Positions 8,379-17,300 of a stretch of 43,187 bases of DNA are shown in pieces. Numbering within the stretch: the stretch's first letter is position 1; every line of letters begins with the position of its first letter. Source of the stretch: Prevotella sp. P5-92 (GTDB taxonomy: Bacteria; Bacteroidota; Bacteroidia; Bacteroidales; Bacteroidaceae). The DNA is taken from assembly GCF_002251245.1 (NCBI RefSeq), contig NZ_NPJG01000075.1, positions 1-43,187 on the forward strand, in the 5' to 3' direction. Under the pieces are notes generated by a model. The model did no database searches, was not told where the DNA came from, and saw only the letters and a program-made list of their open reading frames with translations. Made by a program: the position numbers and the translations under genes.

Positions 8379-9314
8379 TTAGCAGTCGAGTTTCTGTATG
8401 CGGAAGAGGATAGAGTGCTCGAGTGTCAGCGGACGGTTGTGCATGAAAAAGATGGTGCCGTCGGCAGGGCTTTTAACTTCTTCTATCACGCTGCTGTCAT
8501 AAGGATCGAGGATGTGTGCCAGCGTCGCTCCTTCCTTGACATGGTCGCCCACGTTGGCCACACGGTAGAAGATGCCGGCGCGGCGCGCCTTCACGTTAAT
8601 CAGCTCAGATTCGTCGAAAACGACAGACTCATAACCTGCATTCTGTATGCGGTATTTTATTATCCTCGTCTTTTTCATAAAACGGAGGATGGCGTCGGTG
8701 GTCTGTGTGACGGCTTGGTGTTCGATATGTGAAGTCTGTCCGGCATAAATTGAGAAAGCCTTTGTGCCCCAGATTTGCCAGTTGTAGTTGAGGAGTGTGG
8801 TGTCGAAGGGTAACGGCTTTCGTGTGGTGACATAAGGCATGCCAAAGAGGCAAGCCGTCTGCACGTCTTCATAGCCGGTGCTGAGCATGCGCACGTGCGG
8901 CACGAAGTCGCCCGACATGTAGAAACTTGCCAACTGCATGCCGTAAGCGAAGTCTTTGATTTGTTCAAACAGCGCCGCAGCTATGCGTTGCGTGGTCTCT
9001 CCCTTGTCGTAGCCAGGAAACATACGGTTGATGTCGGTGCCGTCCATTGCCCAGAAGCGTTTCGACACGTTCATAGAGAAGGGATTGCACGACGGGATGA
9101 CAAGGATGCTCTTTCCGTCGGCAATGCCTCCGCGGCGCTCTATGTCCTTGAGCACAGCCACAAGGCGTGCGCAGATGTATTGCTGCTGTATCTCGTCGCC
9201 GCGCATGGCACCGACGATAGCCACTGTCTTTTCTCCTTCGCCAAACCAGTAGCCTTCGATTATGAAAGAGCCACGATAGGGCGATTTCATCTCAAACAAT
9301 ATTTCTTTTCTCAT
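8379..9314 (-). CDS. AstE/aspartoacylase-like protein lacking zinc-site residues
   Basis: These 311 residues align along their length with the neighbouring AstE-like protein (9378-10310) and share NRMFPG (96-101) and the C-terminal beta-rich domain. The active site is altered. The zinc motif HGDE reads RGDE (Arg38, Glu41); the DIHSS motif reads MQLASF, putting Ala129 where the second zinc His should be; and the catalytic Glu of VVVEMG is replaced by Tyr190. A catalytically dead paralogue, perhaps a binding partner or regulator of the intact one, is the best reading. It is the last gene of the ATP-grasp cluster, 63 bp downstream of its paralogue. Confidence 0.85.
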   Translation of the reverse strand: MRKEILFEMKSPYRGSFIIEGYWFGEGEKTVAIVGAMRGDEIQQQYICARLVAVLKDIERRGGIADGKSILVIPSCNPFSMNVSKRFWAMDGTDINRMFPGYDKGETTQRIAAALFEQIKDFAYGMQLASFYMSGDFVPHVRMLSTGYEDVQTACLFGMPYVTTRKPLPFDTTLLNYNWQIWGTKAFSIYAGQTSHIEHQAVTQTTDAILRFMKKTRIIKYRIQNAGYESVVFDESELINVKARRAGIFYRVANVGDHVKEGATLAHILDPYDSSVIEEVKSPADGTIFFMHNRPLTLEHSILFRIQKLDC

Positions 9315-9377
9315 CTTGTTGTCTGCATAATTAATTCTTTTGAAGTTCCCTTAACTTCCTCAACTCATTTAACTTAT

Positions 9378-10310
9378 TTAACTTCCCATCCTGTATATCC
9401 TCGCCATCAGCGATCCCTCATACACAATTGGGTAAGCTCTGATGGTGAAGAGATAGCCTTCTACGGGCGACACCACACGGCTCAGGATGGCTCCTGTGAG
9501 AGGTTCGACGATCTGTCCTATCTCCTCACCATCAGCCACTACCACGCCACATTTCAGTTCGGTGATGAAGATGCCCGACGTGGCGGCATTGAGAAATTCC
9601 ACGTTGTCGCCTTTGCACACTATAGGGTTTGAGATGGCATTACGGTTTACGATGCCCTTCCACATGCCCATCTCGCGCATGAGGTTGAAAATGCCATCCA
9701 CAAGACGATAACACATCTTGTGGTTGATGCGCTGGCCCACGCCCATCTCTACCACCACACACGGTGTGCCCGTGGAGTTGAGCGAATGGGCGAGTGTGGC
9801 TTCAAGCACCGTCGCCGCGTCGTGTATCCACACGAAGTCGAGATTGAGAAGTGTTGCCACAGGCACGAGACGGTCTTCGTCGAGGACGTTGATTCGTGCC
9901 TGTGGCGTTTCACGGAGATAGAGATTACTTGAATGAATGTCGATTACGAGGTCGGCACCCTTTAGATCTTCGATGATGGAGAATGCCATCTGCTCGGCTA
10001 CCGAACCCTCGGGATTGCCGGGGAAGATGCGGTTCATGTCGAGGTCAAAATTGGGTATTCCACGTTGTATGGTGTCGATGCCGAGAGGGTTTAGTGCGGG
10101 ATAGATCTCCACAACACCATCAAGCGACCCGATGCTCTCGTTCAGTCGGCGTGCCATCTCGTAGCACACCATTTGTCCTTCGAGTTCGTCGCCGTGTGTA
10201 CCGGTAACGATACACAGTCGTTTGCCTGGCTCTGAGCCGGCGATGACATTTTTCTTTATCGCAAGCCGCTCGTCGATGGGCAGTTCTGTTGATGTTACTG
10301 TCTGTATCAT
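9378..10310 (-). CDS. AstE/aspartoacylase-family M14-like zinc hydrolase
   Basis: This 310-residue protein keeps the full succinylglutamate desuccinylase/aspartoacylase active site: zinc ligands His39 and Glu42 in GTHGDE, His126 in IDIHSS, DMNRIFPG at 91-98 for substrate carboxylate binding, and the catalytic Glu188 in VVVEMG. A C-terminal beta domain follows. Such enzymes cleave amide bonds of N-acyl amino acids or small peptides in the cytosol. Its start overlaps the stop of the transglutaminase-like gene by 4 bp (ATGA), indicating translational coupling. The context suggests it trims or recycles a product of the ATP-grasp ligase, which is inference. It is unlikely to be arginine-catabolic AstE, as no ast genes are nearby. 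Confidence 0.9.
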   Translation of the reverse strand: MIQTVTSTELPIDERLAIKKNVIAGSEPGKRLCIVTGTHGDELEGQMVCYEMARRLNESIGSLDGVVEIYPALNPLGIDTIQRGIPNFDLDMNRIFPGNPEGSVAEQMAFSIIEDLKGADLVIDIHSSNLYLRETPQARINVLDEDRLVPVATLLNLDFVWIHDAATVLEATLAHSLNSTGTPCVVVEMGVGQRINHKMCYRLVDGIFNLMREMGMWKGIVNRNAISNPIVCKGDNVEFLNAATSGIFITELKCGVVVADGEEIGQIVEPLTGAILSRVVSPVEGYLFTIRAYPIVYEGSLMARIYRMGS

Positions 10311-11086
10311 AGTTCTTTAAGTGTCACGTTGATTTGAGTTTGCTGTATGGCGTTGCCGATATACACGCCGCGGTTTACGGGGCAGTCGGCTGCGTCGCGA
10401 CCATGTGCTATCTTCACGTATCCGTATGTTATACGGCAGTCGTTGGTGGGGTCGAATCCTATCCAGCTATAGCCGTCGTGTATCTCCACCCAGGCATGTG
10501 TCTCGCCTGTGCCTTCCACAAATCCAGAAATATACCTCGCCGGGATATTCTCCAGTCGACAGAGGGCTATCATGAGGTGGGCATAGTCCTGACACACGCC
10601 ACGCCTACTGTCGTATATCTCGCTTGCGGGCGTGTCGATGGTCGTGGTGAGAGGCATGTATTCCATACATTGGTAAACGTCGTGGCAGATGGTCATCGCC
10701 TTGTCGGTCACTGACGTCCCGGGCTCGAACTTGTTTATCGACTCCCTTTCAGCCTGTTTCAGGCTGAGCAACGTGAGCGGGGTCGGGATGAGATATGCCG
10801 ACGAGATGCCCAGCGGAGTGCGGGTCATATAAGGCGACATATCGACGATGCCAGTGCTGACGTATGCCAAAGCGCTGTGTTCGTCGCGTTGTCCACCATA
10901 AACGATACGGTTGCCGAAGGCATCCACACCGTGCGACACGTGGAATCCATGCGGCACCACGAGATGTTCCTCCTCAATGCTCATATATGTTCCCGTCATG
11001 GGTTGACACCGCAGCAGGATATGATGGTCGGTCACGGGTTGGCTGAAGGAGACTATGGTCTCATAATTGTAAAGGTATCGTTTCAT
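10307..11086 (-). CDS. Transglutaminase-like cysteine peptidase
   Basis: The 259-residue protein has an N-terminal beta-rich domain typical of bacterial transglutaminase-like proteins, then the papain-like core with the triad Cys165 (RRGVCQDYAH), His197 (GETHAWVEI) and Asp212 (GFDPTND). No signal peptide is visible, so action is probably cytosolic. It overlaps the alpha-E gene and the AstE-like gene by 4 bp on either side, so the three are translationally coupled. Proteins of this type are often found with alpha-E and circularly permuted ATP-grasp proteins and are thought to hydrolyse or exchange amide bonds. The substrate is unknown. Confidence 0.92.
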   Translation of the reverse strand: MKRYLYNYETIVSFSQPVTDHHILLRCQPMTGTYMSIEEEHLVVPHGFHVSHGVDAFGNRIVYGGQRDEHSALAYVSTGIVDMSPYMTRTPLGISSAYLIPTPLTLLSLKQAERESINKFEPGTSVTDKAMTICHDVYQCMEYMPLTTTIDTPASEIYDSRRGVCQDYAHLMIALCRLENIPARYISGFVEGTGETHAWVEIHDGYSWIGFDPTNDCRITYGYVKIAHGRDAADCPVNRGVYIGNAIQQTQINVTLKEL

Positions 11087-11781
11087 ACGCGTACCAGTTG
11101 GTTCACATATTTTATCAATTTTATCTTATACTCTTCGTTGGAGAGATCGAACGCCTCGGAAGTGATGAGCTGGTCGAGCTGCCCACCAATATTGTCGTCG
11201 AGAGCTCCGTTCATCTCGCGGCAGTAGCGTTTCAGCGAGTCGTAGGCCAATGCCACCCTACGGAAAGGATAGCCGAAGCGCAGCTGCATGTCAAGATTCT
11301 CTACGTTGCGGCCTATCATCATTATGTTCAGTGCCTTGTGGTTTTGCAGACGCTGTTCTGATGATCCCCAGAATGCCAACGACCAGTCGATGATGGGCTG
11401 CATATGGCTAATGTTTACCGTTGCTTCGAGCTTACACTTCTTCAGGTGTGCCACGCTCATCTCAAGATAGCTGAGCGTCTCCGACATGATGTCCTCACGA
11501 AGAAGTATGGCATTGTCCATGGCAAACCTCAGGGCAGAGAGCACCGAACTGGGATTGTCCTCGTCGTAGAGCATGCCGTAAGTAAACTCCTCGTCGGTCT
11601 TGTATCTTCCCGACGAGTCGAGCTTGAGCCAGAAGTCGGCATAGTTTTCGGGTTCGCCGTCGATCATCTCGTCGAAACACTTGTTGAGCTGGTGAAGTGT
11701 GAGATATACACGGCACACATATCTGCCCAACCAATATAGCCTGTTTGCCTTTGCGGCTGAAATAATATCGCTTTTTACCAT
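11083..11781 (-). CDS. Alpha-E domain protein (DUF403)
   Basis: This 232-residue, largely alpha-helical protein shows the family start pattern AKANRLYWLGRYVCRV (residues 10-25), then LTLHQLNKCFDEMID and repeated helical segments. No catalytic motif is known for the family. Its usual partner is the circularly permuted ATP-grasp ligase, whose gene lies 61 bp upstream. The downstream transglutaminase-like gene overlaps its end by 4 bp. It is probably a structural or substrate-binding subunit of the ligase system; this follows from conserved gene neighbourhood rather than sequence. Confidence 0.9.
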   Translation of the reverse strand: MVKSDIISAAKANRLYWLGRYVCRVYLTLHQLNKCFDEMIDGEPENYADFWLKLDSSGRYKTDEEFTYGMLYDEDNPSSVLSALRFAMDNAILLREDIMSETLSYLEMSVAHLKKCKLEATVNISHMQPIIDWSLAFWGSSEQRLQNHKALNIMMIGRNVENLDMQLRFGYPFRRVALAYDSLKRYCREMNGALDDNIGGQLDQLITSEAFDLSNEEYKIKLIKYVNQLVRV

Positions 11782-11842
11782 TGTTGTTGTGTTGCTATTC
11801 TTTCGTTATCCAATTTATTACATCGTCGTTTTACAATCCTTG

Positions 11843-13171
11843 TCACTCTGTCAACACCCATGTATCCTTGAAGCCACCACCCTGCGACGAGTTGACGACA
11901 AAGGAATATGGGTTGCGTGAAAAGCGTGTCAAGCCGCTTTTCCACACCTTTGTCTCTTTGCCTGTGACAACAAAAGCACGAAGGTCGGCTTTTCGCCATA
12001 CCAGCTTGTCGTCTTCGAGAATCTCGAGGTCCTTGAAATCGATGACCTCCTGCGCTATCCAGCGGCGCGGATACTTCACTATCAGCTGGCGCAGCTCTTC
12101 GAGTTTGTCGGGAGCAAGGTCAGAGCCGAATACTACGCCGTATCCGCCCGCCTCGCTCACGTCCTTTATCACCAATTTGTCGATATTATCCATCACATAG
12201 TCATAGTCTTCCTTGAAATACGGCAGATAGGTGGGAGCATTCTGCAAAATTGAGTTCTCGCCGAGATAGTACTTCACCATCTTAGGCACAAAATAGTAGA
12301 TGCCCTTGTCGTCGGCCACGCCGTTGCCTATGGCATTGACCAAAGCCACATTGCCCTTGCGGTATGCCTGCATGATGTTGGGCACGCCGAGAAGCGAAGA
12401 GGGCTCGAAGGTGAGAGGATCCATATACTCGTCGCTTATGCGGCGATAAATGCAGCCCACACGTATCTTCTCTTTATACATACCGCCATAATAAACCTTG
12501 TCGTCCTCGACAAAGAGGTCGCCAGGATAGGCAAGCGTGGCGCCTGTCTTCTCGGCGAAATACGAATGTTCGAAAAACGCCGAGTTGTAACGTCCAGGGG
12601 TTAATATCACCGATATGCCACGATGCTCGTTCATATCATCCATCATGTCGCGTATCAGGTCGGCATAGTCGCGGTTGTCTGCCACGGCGTTGGTGGCAAA
12701 GGTATTGGGCGACACCTTACGGGTGATCTTACGCGCCATCATCGGATAGCTCGCTCCCGACGGGATGCGGAGGTTATCTTCCAGCACATACCACTGACCA
12801 TCCTTGCCTTCCACAAGGTCGATGCCTGAGATGTGGGAATAAACCTTGCCTGCCGGATTTATGCCCTCGCATATAGGCATATAACCTTTCGACGAATAGA
12901 CAAACTCCTCTGGTATTATTCCGTCCTTCATTATCTTCTTCTCATGATAGATGTCCCATAAAAAAAGATTCAGTGCTTCTACACGTTGTTTAAGACCTCT
13001 CTCAAGATAGTCCCAGTCTTGCTTGCTGATGATACGGGGAACGGAGTCGAACGGGAACAACTGCTCGTTGAATACACCTTTCCTATATACTCCAAAACGT
13101 ACGCCAAACCTTTCAAGCAACTTGTTGACAGCATCACGGCTGTCGGTTAGATCCTTAATATTCACTTCCAT
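11843..13171 (-). CDS. Circularly permuted ATP-grasp ligase (type 2)
   Basis: These 442 residues match the circularly permuted ATP-grasp family (DUF404/DUF407). Recognisable features are VYSHISGIDLVEGKDGQWYVLEDN at about 131-154, ending in LEDNLRIPSG, then VILTPGRYNSAFFEHSYFA, YRRISDEYMDP, NAIGNGVADDKG, and the ATP-binding DVSEAGGYGV and ADLRAFVV segments. ATP-grasp enzymes form carboxylate-amine bonds through acyl-phosphate intermediates; the substrates of this group are unestablished. It leads a five-gene minus-strand cluster with alpha-E, transglutaminase-like and two AstE-like genes. The promoter is probably the TAATTTTG at 13287-13294. It is divergent from purL, with 371 bp between them. 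Confidence 0.92.
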   Translation of the reverse strand: MEVNIKDLTDSRDAVNKLLERFGVRFGVYRKGVFNEQLFPFDSVPRIISKQDWDYLERGLKQRVEALNLFLWDIYHEKKIMKDGIIPEEFVYSSKGYMPICEGINPAGKVYSHISGIDLVEGKDGQWYVLEDNLRIPSGASYPMMARKITRKVSPNTFATNAVADNRDYADLIRDMMDDMNEHRGISVILTPGRYNSAFFEHSYFAEKTGATLAYPGDLFVEDDKVYYGGMYKEKIRVGCIYRRISDEYMDPLTFEPSSLLGVPNIMQAYRKGNVALVNAIGNGVADDKGIYYFVPKMVKYYLGENSILQNAPTYLPYFKEDYDYVMDNIDKLVIKDVSEAGGYGVVFGSDLAPDKLEELRQLIVKYPRRWIAQEVIDFKDLEILEDDKLVWRKADLRAFVVTGKETKVWKSGLTRFSRNPYSFVVNSSQGGGFKDTWVLTE

Positions 13172-13286
13172 AATTCTATCTCCTGTGTTTGCGTTGTTGT
13201 TATCTCCGATTATGTCTCTTTATTATCTCATATTATACTCATTAAATTACTCTCTTCAAGTTGACACTATGTATTGTTATTCGCTG

Positions 13287-13294
13287 CAAAATTA
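13287..13294 (-). promoter_or_regulatory. -7 box of the ATP-grasp cluster
   Basis: The minus strand reads TAATTTTG (TAnnTTTG consensus), about 115 bp upstream of the ATP-grasp start codon. A TTTG lies 15 bp upstream (13310-13313), a little close for the usual spacing. Confidence 0.4.
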
Positions 13295-13501
13295 TACAAA
13301 ATGTTAGTGCAAAACAAGAAAATTACTTACTTTTGTTATTAGAATGTTTATATATCTAACATAATGTAATATTTAACAGGATATCCTTTCACATTGGCAT
13401 ACAGAAGCGACTGAATGCTTACAGATTGTAAGTAAGAGGGAAATCGGCGGAAAAAAACAAAAAAATGTGTACTTTCATTCGCTAAAATAAAAAAAATGTA
13501 T

Positions 13502-13509
13502 TAACTTTG
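13502..13509 (+). promoter_or_regulatory. -7 box of purL
   Basis: TAACTTTG matches TAnnTTTG and lies 33 bp before the purL ATG, giving a leader of roughly 27 nt. No clear -33 TTTG was found. Confidence 0.55.
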
Positions 13510-13542
13510 CCGCAAAATAACAAACATTAAAGAAGACAACGT

Positions 13543-16500
13543 ATGATTCTCTTTTTCAGAACACCATCAAAGAGCGTGATCGCCACCGAGGCAGACCACC
13601 AACTCAATCAAAGTGAAATCGACGAACTATCATGGCTTTACGGAGACGCAAAGCTTGAAGACGGCGAGTGTCTTGAAGGATATTTCGTCGGACCACGACG
13701 CGAAATGATCACTCCTTGGAGTACGAATGCCGTAGAGATTACACAGAACATGAATCTCCACGGCATTCTGCGTATCGAGGAATACTTCCCGGTAGAGTCG
13801 AAAGACGCGGAATACGACCCTATGCTTCAGCGCATGTATGACGGCATCGACCAGACGATATTCACCGTCAACCATCAGCCTGAGCCAATAAAGCATGTGG
13901 ATAACCTTGAGGAGTATAACGAGAAGGAAGGACTCGCCCTCTCGCCCGAGGAAATAGAATATCTACACAAGGTGGAACAACAGCTCGGCCGACCTCTCAC
14001 CGACTCCGAGATATTCGGTTTCGCACAGATCAACTCCGAGCATTGCCGACACAAGATATTCGGCGGAACATTTATCATCGACGGAAAGGAAATGGAGTCG
14101 TCGCTCTTCCAGATGATAAAGAAGACCACACAGGAAAACCCAAACCTAATCCTCTCCGCATACAAAGACAACGTGGCTTTCTCGCAAGGTCCCGTGGTGG
14201 AGCAGTTCGCTCCGGCCGACCAGTCAACAAGCGACTTCTTCCGCACGAAACCTATCGAGAGCGTCATCTCGCTGAAAGCTGAGACTCACAACTTCCCGAC
14301 AACAGTCGAACCGTTCAACGGTGCCGCTACCGGCACAGGAGGAGAGATTAGAGACCGTATGGGCGGAGGCGTTGGCTCGTGGCCAATAGCAGGAACAGCC
14401 GTATATATGACTTCTTACCCGCGACTCGAAGGAGGACGCGACTGGGAGGATATTCTGCCTGTGAGAAAATGGCTCTACCAAACTCCCGAACAGATTCTCG
14501 TCAAGGCGTCGAATGGCGCCAGCGACTTCGGAAACAAGTTCGGACAACCTCTCATATGCGGTTCGCTGCTCACCTTCGAACATCAGGAAAAAGGCGACAC
14601 ACGATATGCTTACGACAAGGTCATCATGCTCGCCGGCGGCGTGGGATATGGCACAAAACGAGACTGCCTGAAGAAAGAACCTCAGAAAGGCAATAAAGTA
14701 GTGGTGGTAGGCGGCGACAACTACCGCATCGGTCTTGGAGGCGGCTCGGTGTCGTCAGTAGATACAGGACGATACAGCAACGGCATAGAGCTTAACGCCG
14801 TACAGCGCGCCAACCCAGAGATGCAGAAAAGAGCATACAACCTGATAAGAGCTCTGTGCGAGGAAGACACCAATCCCGTTGTCAGCATCCACGACCACGG
14901 CTCGGCAGGACACGTCAACTGTCTCTCGGAACTTGTAGAAGAATGTGGAGGAAAGATAGACATGGCAAGTTTGCCCATCGGCGACAAGACGCTCTCGGCA
15001 AAGGAGATTATCGCCAACGAGAGCCAGGAACGCATGGGACTGCTCATCGACGAGAAACATATTGAACACGTAAGACGCATAGCCGAACGAGAGAGAGCAC
15101 CTCTGTATGTAGTGGGTGAGACAACTGGCGACGCTCACTTCTCGTTCGAGCAGGCTGACGGCGTAAAACCATTCGACCTCGACGTGGCACAGATGTTCGG
15201 ACACTCGCCAAAGACCGTAATGGTGGATTCTACCGTGGAACGCCACTACAAGGACGTGGAATACTCGAAAGAGAAAATCGACGAATACCTCAACCGCGTG
15301 CTACAGCTCGAGGCTGTGGCTTGTAAGGACTGGCTCACAAACAAGGTCGATCGCTCGGTGACAGGAAAGATAGCAAGACAGCAATGCCAGGGACGACTGC
15401 AATTGCCTCTCTCTGACTGCGGTGTAGTAGCTCTCGACTATAGAGGGAAACAAGGTATAGCAACTGCCATCGGCCACGCGCCACAGGCAGGACTCGCATC
15501 GCCAGAGGCTGGCTCGGTGCTCTCAGTGGCCGAGTCGCTGACAAACATCGTCTTCGCTCCTATCGTCAACGGACTGGGCGGAGTAAGCCTCTCAGCCAAC
15601 TGGATGTGGCCTTGCCGCTCGCAGGAAGGCGAGGATGCACGCCTCTATAGCGCTGTGAAGGCACTGAGCGACTTCTGCTGCGCGCTGAAGATCAACGTGC
15701 CGACAGGCAAGGACTCGCTCTCCATGTCACAGCAATATCCAGACGGACAGAAAATCATCGCTCCAGGTACAGTCATCGTCAGCAGCGGCGGACAGGTTAC
15801 CGACGTGCGCAAGGTGATAGGACCAGTGATGGTGAACGACAAAAACGCGAAATTCTATCATATCGACTTCTCGTTCGACGAGCACCGACTCGGCGGCAGC
15901 GCCTTTGCACAGAGCCTCGGAAAGGTGGGCGACGACGTGCCTACGGTAAAGAACCCGGAATACTTCGCCGACGCATTCAATGCTGTCAACGAGATGATAT
16001 CACAACGACTCATCTACTGCGGACATGACATCAGCGCCGGTGGTATCATCACCACACTCCTCGAGATGACATTCGCAAATATCGAGGGAGGAATGGATAT
16101 CGACCTATCCGCAATATGCAAGAACGGCGACATCGTGAAGACTCTGTTTGCCGAAAACCCAGGCGTAGTGGTCGAAGTATCGGCCGACAACGACGAGGCT
16201 TTCAGAAACTATCTCGACCAGCAAGGCGTGGCTTATGCCATGATAGGCCGTCCAACCAACACTTCTTCACGCAACATCGCGGTGAAGATAGGAGACTGGA
16301 GCCACAACTTCGACATAGAGAAGCTGCGCGACACATGGTACAGCACCTCTTATAAGCTCGACCAGAAGCAGAGCTTCAACGGCATGGCAAAGAAGCGTTT
16401 CACCAACTACAAGAAACAACCTCTTGAGATGATCATGCGCTCAGACTTCGACGGTTCGTTCGCACAACTCGGAGTGACTCCAGACAGAAAGGAAATGTCG

Positions 16501-17259
16501 GGAATAAGAGCCGCCATCATACGCGAGAAAGGCACCAACGGCGACCGCGAAATGGCATACTCGCTCTATCTTGCAGGATTTGATGTCAAGGACGTGATGA
16601 TGACCGACCTCATCAGCGGACGTGAGACGCTCGAGGATATCAACATGATTGTGTTCTGCGGAGGATTCTCCAACAGCGACGTGCTCGGCTCGGCAAAGGG
16701 ATGGGCAGGCGCCTTCCTCTACAATCCAAAAGCAAAAGAAGCTCTCGACAAATTCTATGCACGTGAGGACACTCTCTCGCTCGGTATTTGCAACGGATGC
16801 CAGCTGATGGCTGAGCTCAACCTCATCAATCCTGACCACAAGTACCAAACTCACCTCTGCCACAATAGCTCAAAGAAGTTTGAGAGCCAGTTCCTCACGC
16901 TGAGCATTCCACGTAACAACAGCGTGATGTTCCGCTCACTGAGCGGATGCAAACTCGGCATCTGGGTAGCTCACGGCGAAGGACGCTTCTACTTGCCTCA
17001 GCCAGAAGACAGCTATAACGTCATAGCAAAGTACAACTATGCAGAATATCCTGGCAATCCTAATGGCTCGGCATACAACGTGGCTGGTATTTGCAGCGAC
17101 GACGGTCGTCATCTCGCCATGATGCCACACCTCGAGCGTGCCATCTTCCCATGGCAAAACGGATGGTATCCACGTACACGCCGACAGGACGACTGCACTC
17201 CATGGCTGGAGGCGTTTGTCAATGCACGCAAGTGGATTGAGGAGAAATTGAAAAAATAA
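13543..17259 (+). CDS. purL: Phosphoribosylformylglycinamidine synthase, single-chain
   Basis: The 1238-residue protein is the long, single-chain form of FGAM synthase, which converts FGAR, glutamine and ATP to FGAM in purine biosynthesis. Diagnostic features include SEIFGFAQINSEHCRHKIF (about 157-175), the FGAM-synthase loop SLKAETHNFPTTVEPFNGAATG, IHDHGSAGHVNCLSELVEE, a second AIRS-like domain with PTGKDSLSM, and a C-terminal glutamine amidotransferase domain. The nucleophile of that domain is Cys1083 in LGICNGCQ, with MPHLERAIFPWQNG near the end. Length is slightly below the roughly 1295 residues of enterobacterial PurL. Purine regulation is plausible, but no operator was recognised. Confidence 0.98.
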   Translation: MILFFRTPSKSVIATEADHQLNQSEIDELSWLYGDAKLEDGECLEGYFVGPRREMITPWSTNAVEITQNMNLHGILRIEEYFPVESKDAEYDPMLQRMYDGIDQTIFTVNHQPEPIKHVDNLEEYNEKEGLALSPEEIEYLHKVEQQLGRPLTDSEIFGFAQINSEHCRHKIFGGTFIIDGKEMESSLFQMIKKTTQENPNLILSAYKDNVAFSQGPVVEQFAPADQSTSDFFRTKPIESVISLKAETHNFPTTVEPFNGAATGTGGEIRDRMGGGVGSWPIAGTAVYMTSYPRLEGGRDWEDILPVRKWLYQTPEQILVKASNGASDFGNKFGQPLICGSLLTFEHQEKGDTRYAYDKVIMLAGGVGYGTKRDCLKKEPQKGNKVVVVGGDNYRIGLGGGSVSSVDTGRYSNGIELNAVQRANPEMQKRAYNLIRALCEEDTNPVVSIHDHGSAGHVNCLSELVEECGGKIDMASLPIGDKTLSAKEIIANESQERMGLLIDEKHIEHVRRIAERERAPLYVVGETTGDAHFSFEQADGVKPFDLDVAQMFGHSPKTVMVDSTVERHYKDVEYSKEKIDEYLNRVLQLEAVACKDWLTNKVDRSVTGKIARQQCQGRLQLPLSDCGVVALDYRGKQGIATAIGHAPQAGLASPEAGSVLSVAESLTNIVFAPIVNGLGGVSLSANWMWPCRSQEGEDARLYSAVKALSDFCCALKINVPTGKDSLSMSQQYPDGQKIIAPGTVIVSSGGQVTDVRKVIGPVMVNDKNAKFYHIDFSFDEHRLGGSAFAQSLGKVGDDVPTVKNPEYFADAFNAVNEMISQRLIYCGHDISAGGIITTLLEMTFANIEGGMDIDLSAICKNGDIVKTLFAENPGVVVEVSADNDEAFRNYLDQQGVAYAMIGRPTNTSSRNIAVKIGDWSHNFDIEKLRDTWYSTSYKLDQKQSFNGMAKKRFTNYKKQPLEMIMRSDFDGSFAQLGVTPDRKEMSGIRAAIIREKGTNGDREMAYSLYLAGFDVKDVMMTDLISGRETLEDINMIVFCGGFSNSDVLGSAKGWAGAFLYNPKAKEALDKFYAREDTLSLGICNGCQLMAELNLINPDHKYQTHLCHNSSKKFESQFLTLSIPRNNSVMFRSLSGCKLGIWVAHGEGRFYLPQPEDSYNVIAKYNYAEYPGNPNGSAYNVAGICSDDGRHLAMMPHLERAIFPWQNGWYPRTRRQDDCTPWLEAFVNARKWIEEKLKK

Positions 17260-17300
17260 TGTAGTAAAAGATTGAACAATTGAAAGATTGATTTATTGTT

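Larger units (their letters stand above)
13172..13542. other. Intergenic region between the ATP-grasp cluster and purL
   Basis: This 371-bp AT-rich region holds divergent promoter elements (13287-13294 minus, 13502-13509 plus) and a short hairpin with CTTAC and GTAAG arms at 13418-13432. I saw no gene, and nothing resembling a known purine riboswitch. Confidence 0.5.

Noticed and set aside
8379..10310. Arginine-catabolic AstE (succinylglutamate desuccinylase) in an ast operon
   Set aside because: No astA, astB, astC or astD genes are nearby, and the neighbours belong to the ATP-grasp/alpha-E group.
13172..13542. Purine riboswitch before purL
   Set aside because: The short leader after the -7 box leaves no room for an aptamer, and no matching structure was seen upstream.
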